Positions 1 through 11,500 of a stretch of DNA of 64,000 nt are shown piece after piece; position 1 is the first letter of the stretch, and each line of letters begins with the position of its first letter. The stretch lies in NCBI GenBank assembly GCA_963989385.1, contig OZ022508.1:33316166-33380165 (forward strand), given 5' to 3'. The notes under the pieces are model-generated. The model was not told the origin of the DNA and searched no databases. It saw nothing but the letters and a program-made list of their open reading frames with translations. A program made the position numbers and the translations under genes. Origin of the DNA: Ctena decussata (Eukaryota > Mollusca > Bivalvia > Lucinida > Lucinidae).

Positions 1-1230
1 TTTTCCTTGAAGGAATATGGAGGCTTCAATTCAATTCATTTCATTTCAATGTATAATTTAACATTGATTCAACACTGACTCTCAACATTTTGCTATAACA
101 GGTTTACCCAAGGGAAGTCAGTTTCTGTGCACAAGGCAGTAAGTATCTGCCCTATTTTTGAATAAGTGGGTCAAATTTTACCAAACTTCCATGGATATAT
201 CGTTTGGACAAGCCAAATAGCATCTTTGCAAGTCAAGGGTACTAAGGCCACTTTGTTTCTTATGTATGTAAGGAACAAAGTGGTCTTAGTACCCTTGGAT
301 TGCATAGTGGTCTTAGTACCCTTGGTTTGTAAAGATGTCTAAAAAGTTGATTAGGTTTTGGTGACTTTGACCCCATTTTCAAGGTCACAAGAGGCCTTAG
401 ACTTGACCTTCTGTGGTCTGCGTCAGCATGACAATTTCTTGTACCCACAATATTTCTTGAACCAATTTCACCAAACTTGCATGGATATATCATTAGGACA
501 AACATAAGAGCATAATAGATTTTGATCACGTTGACCTTATTTTCAAGGTCTTCGGAGGATTTAGTCTACATATGTGAAAATTTCACTTATACAGTATGCT
601 GTATATCTCTTCAGCCCCCACTTTCAATCTCTTCAGTAAGGGAAAAAAAGGAGACCGTGTTTGGCAACACATGGGAAGAAACTCGTGCAGAAAGAATTAT
701 AATAGTGATTTGAGAAGTAACTTCCCTTATATTGAACTGGCTGACGTACCATAAAGTCTCTACAGATTGGAGTGAGTGAACTCGGGTTGAACGTCCCACC
801 AACAACGAGGTCATATGGAGACGGGACCTCGGTTTAAAGTATACGAAAGACCGGAGAAGCGGGGGATCGATCTTGCGACCCCTGGATGTGTAGTCCGAAG
901 TCTAAAGATTGGAATTAAGCATAACTGTCTTAAAACTGATGTTTGGTTTTTCAGTGCAGTAATGCGTCTAAAGATGCAGATGGAATGACAAACAGCGTAG
1001 ATCCTGCTTCGGGATCAGTCCGACCAAGATCTGAAATGTTTGTCTCTATATTATATTACTTTGTATCGAACTGCCCAAATGTACTCACGAAAACGCTAGA
1101 AATAGGCTAAAACTTTTGCGAATTTGTTAATGGAGTATTGAGGCTTCAGTTCAATTCAATGAATAATTCAACATTGATTCAACACTGACTCCCAACATTG
1201 ATTCAGCATTGAATGTCTGCTGGGCCTTTA
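1..1230. repeat. Diverged repeats, including a 70-bp direct repeat at 12-90 and 1131-1199
   Basis: The stretch GGAGGCTTCAATTCAATTC near 20 recurs near 1140, and both copies continue into AACATTGATTCAACACTGAC. Between them, 150-570 resembles the core repeat of the element at 55537 (TTGCATGGATATATC followed by TTGACC...TTTTCAAGGTC). A hairpin at 235-297 pairs GGGTACTAAGGCCACTTTG with its complement. 960-1045 is a diverged copy of a palindromic repeat carrying GATGCAGATGGAATG, seen again at 21786. No gene is supported here. Confidence 0.6.
772..905 (-). mobile_element. tRNA-derived SINE, antisense
   Basis: On the minus strand it reads a Pol III B-box (AGATCGATCCCCC), then CTTTCGT...AAACCGAGGTCCCGTCTCC, then GGGACGTTCAACCCGAGTTC. 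The same body occurs on + at 51546 and 54570. The 8-bp direct repeat AGATTGGA (764-771 and 906-913) looks like the target duplication. The tRNA-like head is partly eroded. Confidence 0.75.
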
Positions 1231-2471
1231 ATACTTCTTAATTCCATGTCAGTCCATTGGCTATCACCCCATGAATTCCATAGGGCCTAACCTATTTTGA
1301 GTCGACATTTATTAAAGAGAAAGTCGACTGATCAAGTAAATTTTACCGGCGAGACTCCACTTGGCAGCTGCGCTACCGAGACTCTTTGGACTGTGGGAGT
1401 CGGTATGAGCCGAACAAGAGTTGCATACAATGTTTGGTTTGTAGATTCAGACTCTAGAATGGGTTGAGTTTTCATACGATTTCTAGAATAAGGAAATTAC
1501 AAATTTGTAGATCTTTGTAATCGTGTCTGTTCCGCGTGTTGTCGCTGATGACATCACACCAAAAACACACATACACATACTTTTCGATATTTGTTTTATA
1601 TTTGACCTGAGAAAAGGTGCAGACTTGTCAAAGCTGCCAGGCGACAGAGTCGATTCCCCCTACCCCCCCCCCCCCCCCCCCACACACACACCCACCCACT
1701 CCGCCTCCCCGTTCCTCTCACCAACCAGCACACCGGGCCTGTACGACGGAGAGCGGAGGGTGCACCTCCCATAACCGAGCAAATTACATAAAAAAACATG
1801 CAGTTTTCTGCCAGAAAGCGAGTTTACACCCCTAAACTAAAGTTCTAAAAGAGTCCTTAAAATCTGGATTTTCTTAACTTTCTTACCCCCTTTAACCCAC
1901 CCCAACCCCCACCACCCTAGGGCACCCCTCCCCTCCCGCCACCTCCCTACTCACACTGAAATTCGTTCCAGCCACACCTTCTTACCCTCCGGCCCTAATC
2001 CCTTGGCAAAAGTATGTGTACGGGCCTGCACAACCATTCCATTTGATCCTTCAGATGTAGGACCCATTAAGTTTTCTCTCCCAAAGTGAAATTTCACGTG
2101 CTGTCTTAATTGAATAGTTGTTTAGTGGTGTAGCGATATTTGTCTTGCTTTAATTTTTCAAACAGGGTCGCGCGATATAGCATTTGAAATATTGGCACAC
2201 TGGCTGTCAGCCGACTCACAAGTTAATATCAGTAATACAATCAATTTACTGTTTACGTCACAATTTCATGACGTAACCAGCACTACTGAGCTAGCTTCCT
2301 TGTTTACAAACTCTGCGGGTGGGTATGGAATTGTGGTTATTTGTGAATAAAATATAAAGATAGACTTCTGTCATGCATTGTATTTTTAATAAACATATTT
2401 AATTTAATCGCGCTTGGTATTCTAGCAATACATGGAATAATGATTCTCTCGATTTTGTCGCAAACGTTGAA
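1231..2471. other. No gene seen; C-rich low-complexity tract
   Basis: No coding exon could be supported. 1660-1715 is a C homopolymer run followed by CA/CCA repeats, and 1860-2000 is C-rich. ORFs overlapping these runs are composition artefacts. Confidence 0.5.
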
Positions 2472-2789
2472 ATGTTTAGCCGGGCCAGTGATGTAAACAC
2501 TGTTGTCCGCCATTTTGTTGAAAACAACAACAACAAATTGCGTAGAGTACCCGAAGATTATTTTGCAAAGAAAATTGTCCCAAACACCGAATTACTTGAT
2601 TTTTGTCACAGGGAAAGGGCGAATACCATGGTTTTTCATGGCATATGTCCGCCGGCGGGAGAAAGTCGAATTGTTTTGAAAATTGCTTTTGAAGTTGACT
2701 TAAAAAGTCGTCTTTCGACGATCGTGTCAACTGCTCGAATGCCGAGTATCTCGGTGTTCAGTTTAGATCTCAGAGAACTAGGAAATTAA
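2472..2789 (+). other. Orphan ORF of 105 aa, function unknown
   Basis: Frame from ATG at 2472 to TAA at 2787. The product begins MFSRASDVNTVVRH and is rich in charged residues without low complexity, but I recognise no domain and see no supporting splice sites. It ends 30 bases before the foldback element at 2819 and may belong to a mobile element. Coding status is doubtful. Confidence 0.25.
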
Positions 2790-2818
2790 ACTAGGATATA
2801 AGGAATAAAACCGGGTGG

Positions 2819-4124
2819 TTACTAAAACCCGGAACACCCGGAACAGACGGAACGCCGGAACACATACTAATTGGCGGAACCCGTACTAAAATACGGAACA
2901 GTAATAACGTCAGCGTCAAATAACGTTAGTAGCCAAGTAACAAAATGGCACAGCGTATGCTAACCTTCGGGTTAGCTGAAATAAAACATTGCATTACTAA
3001 TAAACACACAATACACAATCCATGACAATGAGACAGCATTTAATCGCGTGTCTTGAAAATAAAGCCTTATTCCCATTCCCGACACATAATACTGGATACA
3101 AATCGAAACGGCGGCAAGCCAAAATCAAAAAGATTATAGAGATGCCATTGTATGTATTTGCAAGAAGCCAGATACGGGAACGCTTTATGTATTTTGCGAT
3201 AGCTGCCAAAAGCCAAAAGGAATTTCATACAGAATGCTTGGGAATTAGCACCTCTGTAAATGAATCTACACTGGTCATTTGCAATACATGCAGAAGAATG
3301 AAAATAAATAATTTGATACAATGCTATTCTGTTATCTTTTATTGCATAATACGGAACAGTCACACTGGTTGTTGTTGAAGTCTTTTCTACAATGAATATG
3401 CGAGACAGGTGGAATAGCGGGTTAATAAATTGACCTACTAAAACCCGGAACACACACAAAAGGCAAAATAGATAAAAAAAATGGCTAAACGCTGGTTAGT
3501 GAGGCAGGTTATTCTTGAGGGCATAATCCTGTTATTTGACCCGCCTATATTTCTTTTCTTTGACGGTTCTTGTGTGTGTTAGAATTTCAAGGAACAGGGT
3601 AAACAGGCAGAACAGGAATAGACGGAACAGGCGGAAAGGCGGAACGATAAATTAACCTACTAAAATCCGGAACATACACTATGAGGCAAAACAGATAAAT
3701 TATGGCAAAACACGGAACAGTCAGGCTCGTTATTATGGTATTTTGTATGACGGTTCTCGTGTTGGCTAAAATCTTAAGGAATAGGCGAGACAGGCAAAAA
3801 GCGGAACGATACATTAACCTACTAAAATCCGGAACACATACTATAAGACAGAACAGATACGTAACGTCATTATACGGAACAGTCACGCTGGTTGCTAACG
3901 ACGTAACGTCAGTTATTCTGAAACGCGACGGAACACTCCGTAGATTAACGGAACAGCAATAACTTACTGGTATCCAGATACAACCTTAAATTTGAAATTA
4001 ATTTACTATTCTATATTATTTTCCTATTGTTTTATCTCATTATTTATGAAAAATGAATTATATTTACAGTAGAAAATAAATGTTCCGCTGTTCCGGCTGT
4101 TCCGGCTGTTCCGGGTTTTAGTAA
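2819..4124. mobile_element. Foldback element with CCGGAACA-rich inverted ends
   Basis: The left end TTACTAAAACCCGGAACA is the inverted complement of the right end at 4103-4124. Both ends contain several copies of CCGGAACA. Inside, the left-end motif CTACTAAAAYCCGGAACA recurs in direct orientation near 3435, 3658 and 3820, each followed by GGCAAAA or a similar run. It carries a broken PHD-finger sequence at 3092-3300. Target duplication not identified. Confidence 0.65.
3092..3312 (+). pseudogene. Frameshifted PHD-finger remnant
   Basis: One frame gives DYRDAIVCICKKPDTGTLYV followed by FCDSCQK, the first half of a PHD zinc finger (C-x-C and C-D-S-C ligands). The second half, KEFHTECLGI...VICNTCRR (H-x2-C and C-x2-C ligands), is in another frame. 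The switch falls in the A-rich stretch at about 3205-3222, so one indel has broken the ORF. Ligand order C4HC3 is complete once both frames are read. It is unrelated to the BAZ1B PHD by position and lies in a mobile element. Confidence 0.7.
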
Positions 4125-5254
4125 TCGGCATAAAACCGTGTATTATTTTCGGCTGTGTGTAGTTTGATTCGCCGACAAAGCAGCACTGAAATTGCGACCC
4201 GTTCGTCGATTGAATCTGAATCCGAGGAATTTCGAACGTTTTTTCGTTGCTATCTGTATAAAAATATCACTCCGCCATGGATACGCGTTCCCACTGACTG
4301 GGCGTTTCAAACAGTGAATTTCTCCGAGAAAATGTTCCCTCAAAAAACTTGTTCTGCTGTATAAGCCGCGCCGCTATTTTAGTCCTAAAATCTGAGGCAT
4401 AATTCTGCGGGTAGTACATGCCTTTCTACCATTACTGAAAATGTTGCAGTGTGCCGCAAATGCGATATGGTTGTCAAACATTCATGAAAATAAACGGTAT
4501 ACTTACAGTTAATAAGTAGATCTAACTACAAAACTCGAAGTCTTAGTTTTCCTGCTGATAAACAGCTACCTTTAGGAAAATGCATAAAAAGCTAGATATA
4601 AGATTGCCCTTCTTTTTCAGACCAAGCCTTTAACCAAACTCTTAGCCAGACAGTTTATTTAGAGGAGTTCCACTAGTCATTCCCTTGTCCAGTTCAAGTC
4701 ACACTTTATGAAGGATAAATGAAAACACCAAAGCTAAACATAATACATCTTTATTATCTTATATCTACTTCCATGCAAAGCCCTCCAGTGTACTTTACAT
4801 GTAGAAAACAAATGTCACAATATATTGTGATACGTATTGCAATACAGTGTGAGTGTATTGCAATATATCGCAATACGAAAATTCTGGCAATACCCATCCC
4901 TAGATATATGGCGCGAAAAGTTAAGTAACGTAAACGTCACCATGCGCAACGTCAACATTTCAGTTTAAAGAGAGGGCAGGCCGGGCATTTAATGCACTTT
5001 AACTCGAAAGTTAAGTCGGCGACCTACTATTTTTATTGCTTTACTGTGAACTTCTATCATTGGGTGATACTGTGTTAGTTTTTGCAGAAAAAAATGTGTT
5101 ATGTTTTCTTAGAATGAAGGTTTTCATCCAAGAGGTACGAGCAAAAAAGTGCATTTTCCATAGAACGCCATTATAACGTCGGGTCGAAAAAGTGGAAATA
5201 TTGACGTTTTCGAGGTCAGATATCTTAAAAACGACATCGGCGACCCCCCTTTTT
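4125..5254. other. No gene seen; contains a hAT-end-like fragment
   Basis: 4815-4905 repeats TATTGCAATAC-type words and ends CAATACCCATCCCTA, like the right end of the hAT at 26131-28802 (GCGATACCCATCCCTA). No matching left end was found, so it is probably a solo or truncated terminus. The rest shows no feature I can support. Confidence 0.4.
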
Positions 5255-6295
5255 ATACGCCCGTTTTGAAAAAACGGACGTATTATGTCATGGCGCTGTC
5301 CGTCCGTCCGTCTGTCCGTCCGTCCGTCCGTAAACATTCTTGTGCGCTCCATAACTCATTAACCGTTTGGGATATATTCATGATATTTGGTAGGAATGTG
5401 TATTAGGTTGGGGGAACGTGTCGGGTACAGAAATGGTTGCTCCCCCTTCCTTAGTTTCCAAGTTATGCCCCTTTGATTAATTTATTCCCTGCCAGTCTTG
5501 TGCGCGCCATAACTAGATAACCGTTTGGGATATCTTCATGAAACTTCATAGCAATGTGAATGAAGTCTCAACGATGTGTCGCGTACAAAAATGGCTGCTC
5601 TCCCTTTCTTCATTTTAGAGTTACATCCCTTTCATTAGTTGATTAGGGTTATTTTTGTGTATACATATCTTGTGCATACCTTAACTTTGTAACCGTTTGG
5701 AATATCATGATGAAACTTTATAGCAATGTGCATGATCACAAGACGATGCGTGGCATACAAGAATGGTTGCTCCCCTTTTCTTCATTTTGGAGTTACTTCC
5801 CTTTGATAAGTAATTTTAGGCATTTCTCAGTCACTCCATATCTCCTTAACCTTTTGAAATATTAGAATGGAACTTTGTAGGAATATGTATAATAATGGGG
5901 CAATGTATCCCGAGCAAGAACCACAACTCTGGCTTACTGAATTATCTGCCCTTGCATAAATTTCCTGTTTCCTCTGTGATTCCTTAACCCTACATGTGAT
6001 TTTGTCAGGGGAATGTAGTAGAGCCAAGAATCTAGTATATTTAGTTTATGAATTATCTCCCTTGTTCAACAATGGCATTACTCAACTTTTGAGCCACAAT
6101 AACTTTGAAGCTGATTTTTGGTATACTCATAGTATTTGATGTGTTAAATATTTTAATAATGTTGCCGTCATTAGTTATAAAGTGGTTGCCCCTGTTTGTC
6201 TGCCTATCTATCCTTTTGTAAACAATCTTGTTCATTCCATACTCCTTCATGACATTAAAACGGGCGTATTATGCGCCGCTTGCGAAGCCCTTGTT
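5255..6295 (+). mobile_element. HINE/pearl-type non-autonomous element
   Basis: Begins after a T run with ATACGCCCGTTTTG and a hairpin, then a (CCGT)n microsatellite at 5299-5330. Three to four core repeats of about 155-175 bp follow, each opening TCTTGTGCGC and containing AACCGTTTGG. The 3' end has AAAACGGGCGTAT (inverse of the start), a small hairpin GCTTGCGAAGC, then CCTTGTT. No ORF of its own. Confidence 0.75.
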
Positions 6296-6589
6296 TATTA
6301 CATTTTCTGAAAGAGGGACTGAAAATGTACAATATAAGGAAGTATGAATAAAATCATGTGTTTTGTCAATTACTCCCACCTCACCTTAAACTGCAGTATG
6401 TAAATTCACCTGTCGGGCTTGAGGGCTGGAAAATTTCACTCGTCCGCTCGCTATGATGAGTGGTTCATGCTAAAGGATGAGTGAAATTTTTTATTGTTCC
6501 TATTGAAAATTACTTAAATCACCATTTCTGTGGTCTTATTGGACAAGTGACAAGTTCAAGATTTTTCAGCCTTGGACCAGATGGGGCAA

Positions 6590-7128
6590 AATAACCGGAT
6601 TGGACCCAAATTTTACCATTTATAGCTGATTTATCATACTTCCTTTGACTGTTAATGTTTATATTATGCATCCAACAGAGATATTACAGTAATATTTAAA
6701 CTTAATGAACTTACAGCTGCTGCTGTTTTAGCATGCTTGTTGAAGTTGTTGTAAATTCTTAAGACATTTCACAAAGACAAATATGTAAACATGCATGTGA
6801 TTCTATTTGCTATAAAACTGAAATTATAAGATGAAATAAAATATGATATTTTTTCTTATCTCTATTCAAAACATAGATTGTGGGTACGTGATACTAAGGC
6901 ATTTTAGAGCAGAAATAATGCTTGTTGAATACATCATGTTAACAAGTCATAGATGCATTGAAGACTCCTTCAAACCCAAATATTAAAGTAGTATATCTGT
7001 TGGATACACTATCTTACGCAAAATATAAATATTAACAATCCATGAAAGTATGATAAAACAGCTATAAATGGTAAAATTCAGGTCCGATGCGGTGATTATA
7101 CCCGATGCGGTCCGATCCGGTGAATTAA
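6590..7128. mobile_element. Foldback element, about 100-bp inverted arms
   Basis: The left arm from ACCGGATTGGACC through TTTTACCATTTATAGCTG and TTATCATACTT is mirrored at 7015-7127. The last bases of the right arm (CCGATCCGGTGAATTA) match the left terminus imperfectly. No coding content. Confidence 0.6.
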
Positions 7129-7285
7129 CATATCCTTCAAACTGGTAATCTAAACACCAAAACATAATCTCGCTTTAATCAAGCTTATTCCAAAAAAAAT
7201 ATGGAAACTATGTGACCAAAATTTTTCATAGCATCAGTATACCACGAAAATTGATACTGTTAAGCAGACTTCCTTCATGTGCTCC

Positions 7286-7481
7286 AGGGGTCAGTCTAGG
7301 ATTCTCAGACAGGGAAAAGTTTTGCGCCATTTTCTGACATTCAGGGAGAAGTTTTATCCCAAATTTTGAATTCTCTAGATGTTTTATACATTTTGACTTC
7401 TCCCTCAGCTAAGTATAGGGAGAAGTCAGTCAAATTGAGGAGACTATTTCTCCCACTTCCCCGTCTAGGCTGACCCTTGGT
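7286..7481. mobile_element. Small inverted-repeat element
   Basis: GGGTCAGTCTAGG at the left is inverted at the right as CCGTCTAGGCTGACCC. Internal GGGAGAAGT motifs are also repeated in both orientations. Boundaries are approximate and no target duplication is clear. Confidence 0.4.
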
Positions 7482-8154
7482 GTTCGCTATGTGGGATTGG
7501 ACTTCTTCACATATATCCTATGAAGCTCTGAGGATTGCATCTTCAAATGAGGATCATCTTCAAATTGGCCTCCTTGGTAAGGTCAACATATTAGATTTTC
7601 TAGGCATCACCACCTGGTGAATGGATGTCTGCTTGATGTATGCATTAAATTATTCAGATTTGGGCCTTGTCATTTCAGCAATAGTTTCTTTATTGGTATC
7701 TGGCACCATTTGTAGAATTATTTTCAAAATGTCAACCATCATATAGACTATTTGAAACTAGCAAGTTGGAGGATGTGATAAGTGATGTAGAAGATGAGTC
7801 ACAGGACTCAAACAGTTCTACACTAACCAGTACCAGGATGTTAACTTAGGAATCTTTGGGCTGAATATTTGGAGTGGCCAAAAGTGCTGTTCAAAAGCCA
7901 TAGATTTCAGTTAATATGTCTTAAAACCATTAGTTACTGTATTCTCTAACTTCTCATTTGTAGCTGATAGAGTAGGGTCAGTAAGTCGTTCCAACTCTAT
8001 GATGATAATATGAAAAAGCCAAATTTTTTCGCAAGAATGTACGTGGTAACTCTATTTTAGATGAGTTATTGTCACTATGAAAAGTCTGGTTTTGCTGCTA
8101 ACAATTACAAATTATGAGATGTCACTAGAAACATTCTGCTTCTACTCCATAATA

Positions 8155-8352
8155 CAGTCAACGAAGTCAATTTTCAGCCCAAACTACTGATATCTCGAAG
8201 TAAATTTTCTGGTACCAGAAAATTTACTTTGAGATATCAGTAGTTTGGGATAACAGGAGTTGAAATGTAAATAAAAATAGGAAATATGTTCTTTGAAATA
8301 AGAAGATTTTTTGAAATATCAGTGTTTGAGGTATGATATTGGGAGTTGACTG
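8155..8352. mobile_element. TA-flanked MITE with internal palindrome
   Basis: Terminal inverted repeats CAGTCAAC / GTTGACTG sit between TA dinucleotides, as expected for Tc1/mariner-type insertions. Positions 8177-8248 form a near-perfect hairpin (arms starting CCCAAACTACTGATATCTC). It ends 49 bases before BAZ1B exon 1. Confidence 0.7.
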
Positions 8353-8401
8353 TAATATATAAAAAGTTTCTTCTTATTATTATATTCCTTAACACTGTCA
8401 G

Positions 8402-8577
8402 TGAATATGAAAAACGTGTTCACCTATACAAGAGTAGAATTTGGACCTGTCGCAGCACTGGGCATGTGAATCTAACACATGAAGAAGCATGGAACTCGGA
8501 AAAGGCTGTGCTGAAGACGCTGAAAGAACAGTTCCCACCCTGCTATGACAAGCCAGTTTTACAGCTAGTTCATCACA
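8402..8577 (+). CDS. BAZ1B: BAZ1B exon 1 of those visible: WAC domain, second half
   Basis: Starts with the last base of a codon after a CAG acceptor and ends with one base before a GTAAGT donor. It encodes EYEKRV...RIWTCRSTG...LTHEEAW...LVHH, which aligns with the human WAC stretch around RIWTCKSTG and LTHKEAWEEE. Open frame continues upstream to 8346, but that part is intron and MITE sequence. The exon with the initiator Met is not recognised in 1-8401. A TA-flanked MITE ends 49 bases upstream. Confidence 0.95.
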
Positions 8578-11500
8578 GTAAGTTCGCAGGTTTGCTGCTG
8601 TAGCAGCTGTCATTCAGCAAATGATTGATATGAAGCAGGGCCCATTTCAGAGCATGTTTTAGTGCCAAAAATCAATGAAATTAAAAAAGACACCCGTGAA
8701 ATTTGCACGTGGGTCATAAAAAAGTTTTAACTGGCACATCTGAGTATTCATTGCTATATACTTGACTTATTTCAGAAGTTGCGCTTGTACCTTACTGAAC
8801 ATTCTCTTCAGGTCTATAGCAGTCTGTATAACCTTGCTCGAAGATAAGATTTTCCCTTACAAGACAGCCCAAAAATCTAGATATTTCTTGGTTGTTCTGG
8901 AAGGGAAAAAGTCCCTGTTTTATAACCAAATAAATACAGTACCAGGAGAGGCATAGTTTTCCGCAGAATCCTTGTTTAGGACTTAAATGTGTAAGCCATC
9001 GGATAATCATACATGAAAGTCATAATATGTGTTATGAGTATGCATTCCAATAGTTTCTGCTCAAAATAAAGGTCTAATAATAGGTGGGTTTTTAGCTCAC
9101 CTGAGCCGAAGGCTCACAAGGTGAGCTTGTAGTATAGGCTTGGTCCGTCCTCCGTCGTCCGTCCTCCGTCCACACTTTTAAGTATTAATATCTGCTAAAG
9201 TAGCTGGCCAATCTTGATCAAATTTTATGTGTAGCATGGTTGGGGTGGGGGATTGATTGCATATAGTTTTGGGACAGATTGGTTTAAAACTGTGGTTACC
9301 ATGGCAACAAAAAGGTCCCATAGACTTATAATGGAGAAAATGTTGTCCGGGCCCTAACTTCTTCATTTTTGATTTCAACTTCTTCAAACTTGCAGATAAG
9401 CAGGACAGTCAAAACATCTCGGACCAGTTCGAATTTGGGTCAGGTTGGATCTTTCTTTTTAGAGTTACTTGCCCTTGAGTGATAAAATATTTTCCCATAG
9501 ACTTATAATGGGGAAAATGTTGTCTGGGCGCTAGTTTCTTCATTTTTGATCGCAACTTCTTCAAACTTGCAGGTATCCAGGACAGCCAAAACATATTGGA
9601 CCAGTTCGAATTTGGGCCAGGTTGGATCATTCTTTTTAGAGTTACTTGCCCTTGAGCGATAAAGTATTTTCCCACAGACTTGTGATGGGGAAAATGTTTT
9701 CCGTCATCATTCTAGTTATATAATTTTGATATAAGTTCACACAAATATTGGGTATGACATTACCTCGAACGAGTTTGCATTTCAGCATGATGGGGTCAAG
9801 GTCAAGGTCACAGTGGCTATTTTTAGAAAAACTTTGTTATCACTAGCGCCTTCATTTATGGACCGATTTCAATTTAACTTCACACAAGTGATAAGTATGG
9901 CAATATCTTAGACAAGTTTGCGTTTCAACGTTCTGGGGTCAAGATCAAGGTCACAGTGGCTATTTTCAGAAAAACATTGTCATTGCATTAACGCCTTCAT
10001 TTATGGACCAAATTCGATTTAATTTCACACAAGTGATTGGTATTACAATATCTTGGACAAGTTTACATTTCAGCGTTCTGAGGTCAAGGTCACAGTTGCT
10101 ATTTGAAGAAAAACTTTGTCATCGCTCTAGCGCCTTCATTTATGGGCCGATTTTGATTAAAACTTCACACAAATGTTTATTTAGTATGACAATATCTTGA
10201 ATAAATTTGCAATTCAGCATCCTAAGGTCAATCTCAAGGTCACAGTGGCTATTTTTAGAAAAACTTTGTCATCATTCTAGTACCTTCATTTATGGAATGA
10301 TTTCGGTTGTACTTCACAAAAGCGATAAGTATGATAATATCTTGGACAAGAACGCATTTTAGCATTCAGGGGTCAAGGTGAAGGACACATTGGCTATTTT
10401 TAGAAAAACTTTGTCATCGCTGTAGCGACTTCATTTAAGGACCAATTCGATTTAATTTCATAGAAGGGATTGGTATTACTTATCTTGGACAAGTTCACGT
10501 TTCAGCATTCTGAGGTCAAGGTCACAGTGGCTTTTTTTAGAAAAACTCTGTCATCCCTCTAGCTCTTTCATTTATTGACCGATTTTGATTAAAACTTCAC
10601 ACAAATATTTAGTATGACAATATCTAGAACAAGCTCGCATTTCAGCGTCCTAAGATCAATGTCAAGGTCACAGTGGCTATTTATAGAAAAACTTTTTCAT
10701 CCCTCTAGCGCTTTCAATTATGGACCATTTTTAGCTCGCCTGAGCACGAAGTGCTCAGGGTGAGCTTTTGGGATACCCTGATGTCCGTCGTACGTCCGGA
10801 CGTCCGTCCGTCCGTCAACTTTTGCTTGTGTACACTCTAGCGGGCACAGTTTTGATCCAATCTTTCTGAAACTTTGTCAGAATGTTTATCTCCATTAAAT
10901 CTAGGCCAAGTTTGAAACTGGGTCATGTCGGGTCAAAAACTAGGTCACTAGGTCAAATCTTAGAAAAACCTTGTGTACACTCTAGAAGGCACAGTTTTCA
11001 TCCAAAGTTCATAAAACTTTGTCAGAAGGTTTATCTTAATAATATCTAGGACAAGTTTGAAACTGGGTCACGTCGGATCAAAAACTAGGTCACTAGGTCA
11101 AATCTTAGAAAAACCTTGTATACGCTCTAGAAGGCACAGTTTTCATCCAAAGTTCATGAAACTTAGTCAGAATGTTTATCCTCATAATATCTAGGACAAG
11201 TTTGAAACTGGGTCACGTCGGGTCAAAAACTAGGTCACTAGGTCAAATCATAGAAAAACCTTGTGTACGCTCTAGAGGACACAGTTTTGATCCAATCTAT
11301 ATGAAACATTGTCAGAATATATATCTCCATAAACTCTAGGCCAAATTTGAAACTGGGTCATTTCGGGTCAAAAACTAGGTCACTAGGTCAAATCTTAGAA
11401 AAACCTTGTGTACGCTCTAGAAGGCACAGTTTTCATCCAAAGTTCATGAAACTTTGTCAGAATGTTTATCTTTATAATATCTAGGACAAGTTTGAAACTG

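Noticed and set aside
100..140. Exon-like block GTTTACCCAAGGGAAGTCAG... between TATAACAG and GTAAGT
   Set aside because: Splice-site-like borders, but all three frames are open, the peptide has no match to the expected WAC start, and it follows a repeated sequence.
1523..1835. Proline-rich ORFs on both strands
   Set aside because: Created by the C-run and CA repeats; no other support.
5041..5352. Minus-strand ORF with TDGRTDRRTDGQ
   Set aside because: Translation of the CCGT microsatellite of a HINE.
7750..7850. Coding-looking stretch KLEDVISDVEDESQDSNSS
   Set aside because: Acidic and plausible, but stops lie just upstream and downstream, and no family or splice sites could be assigned.
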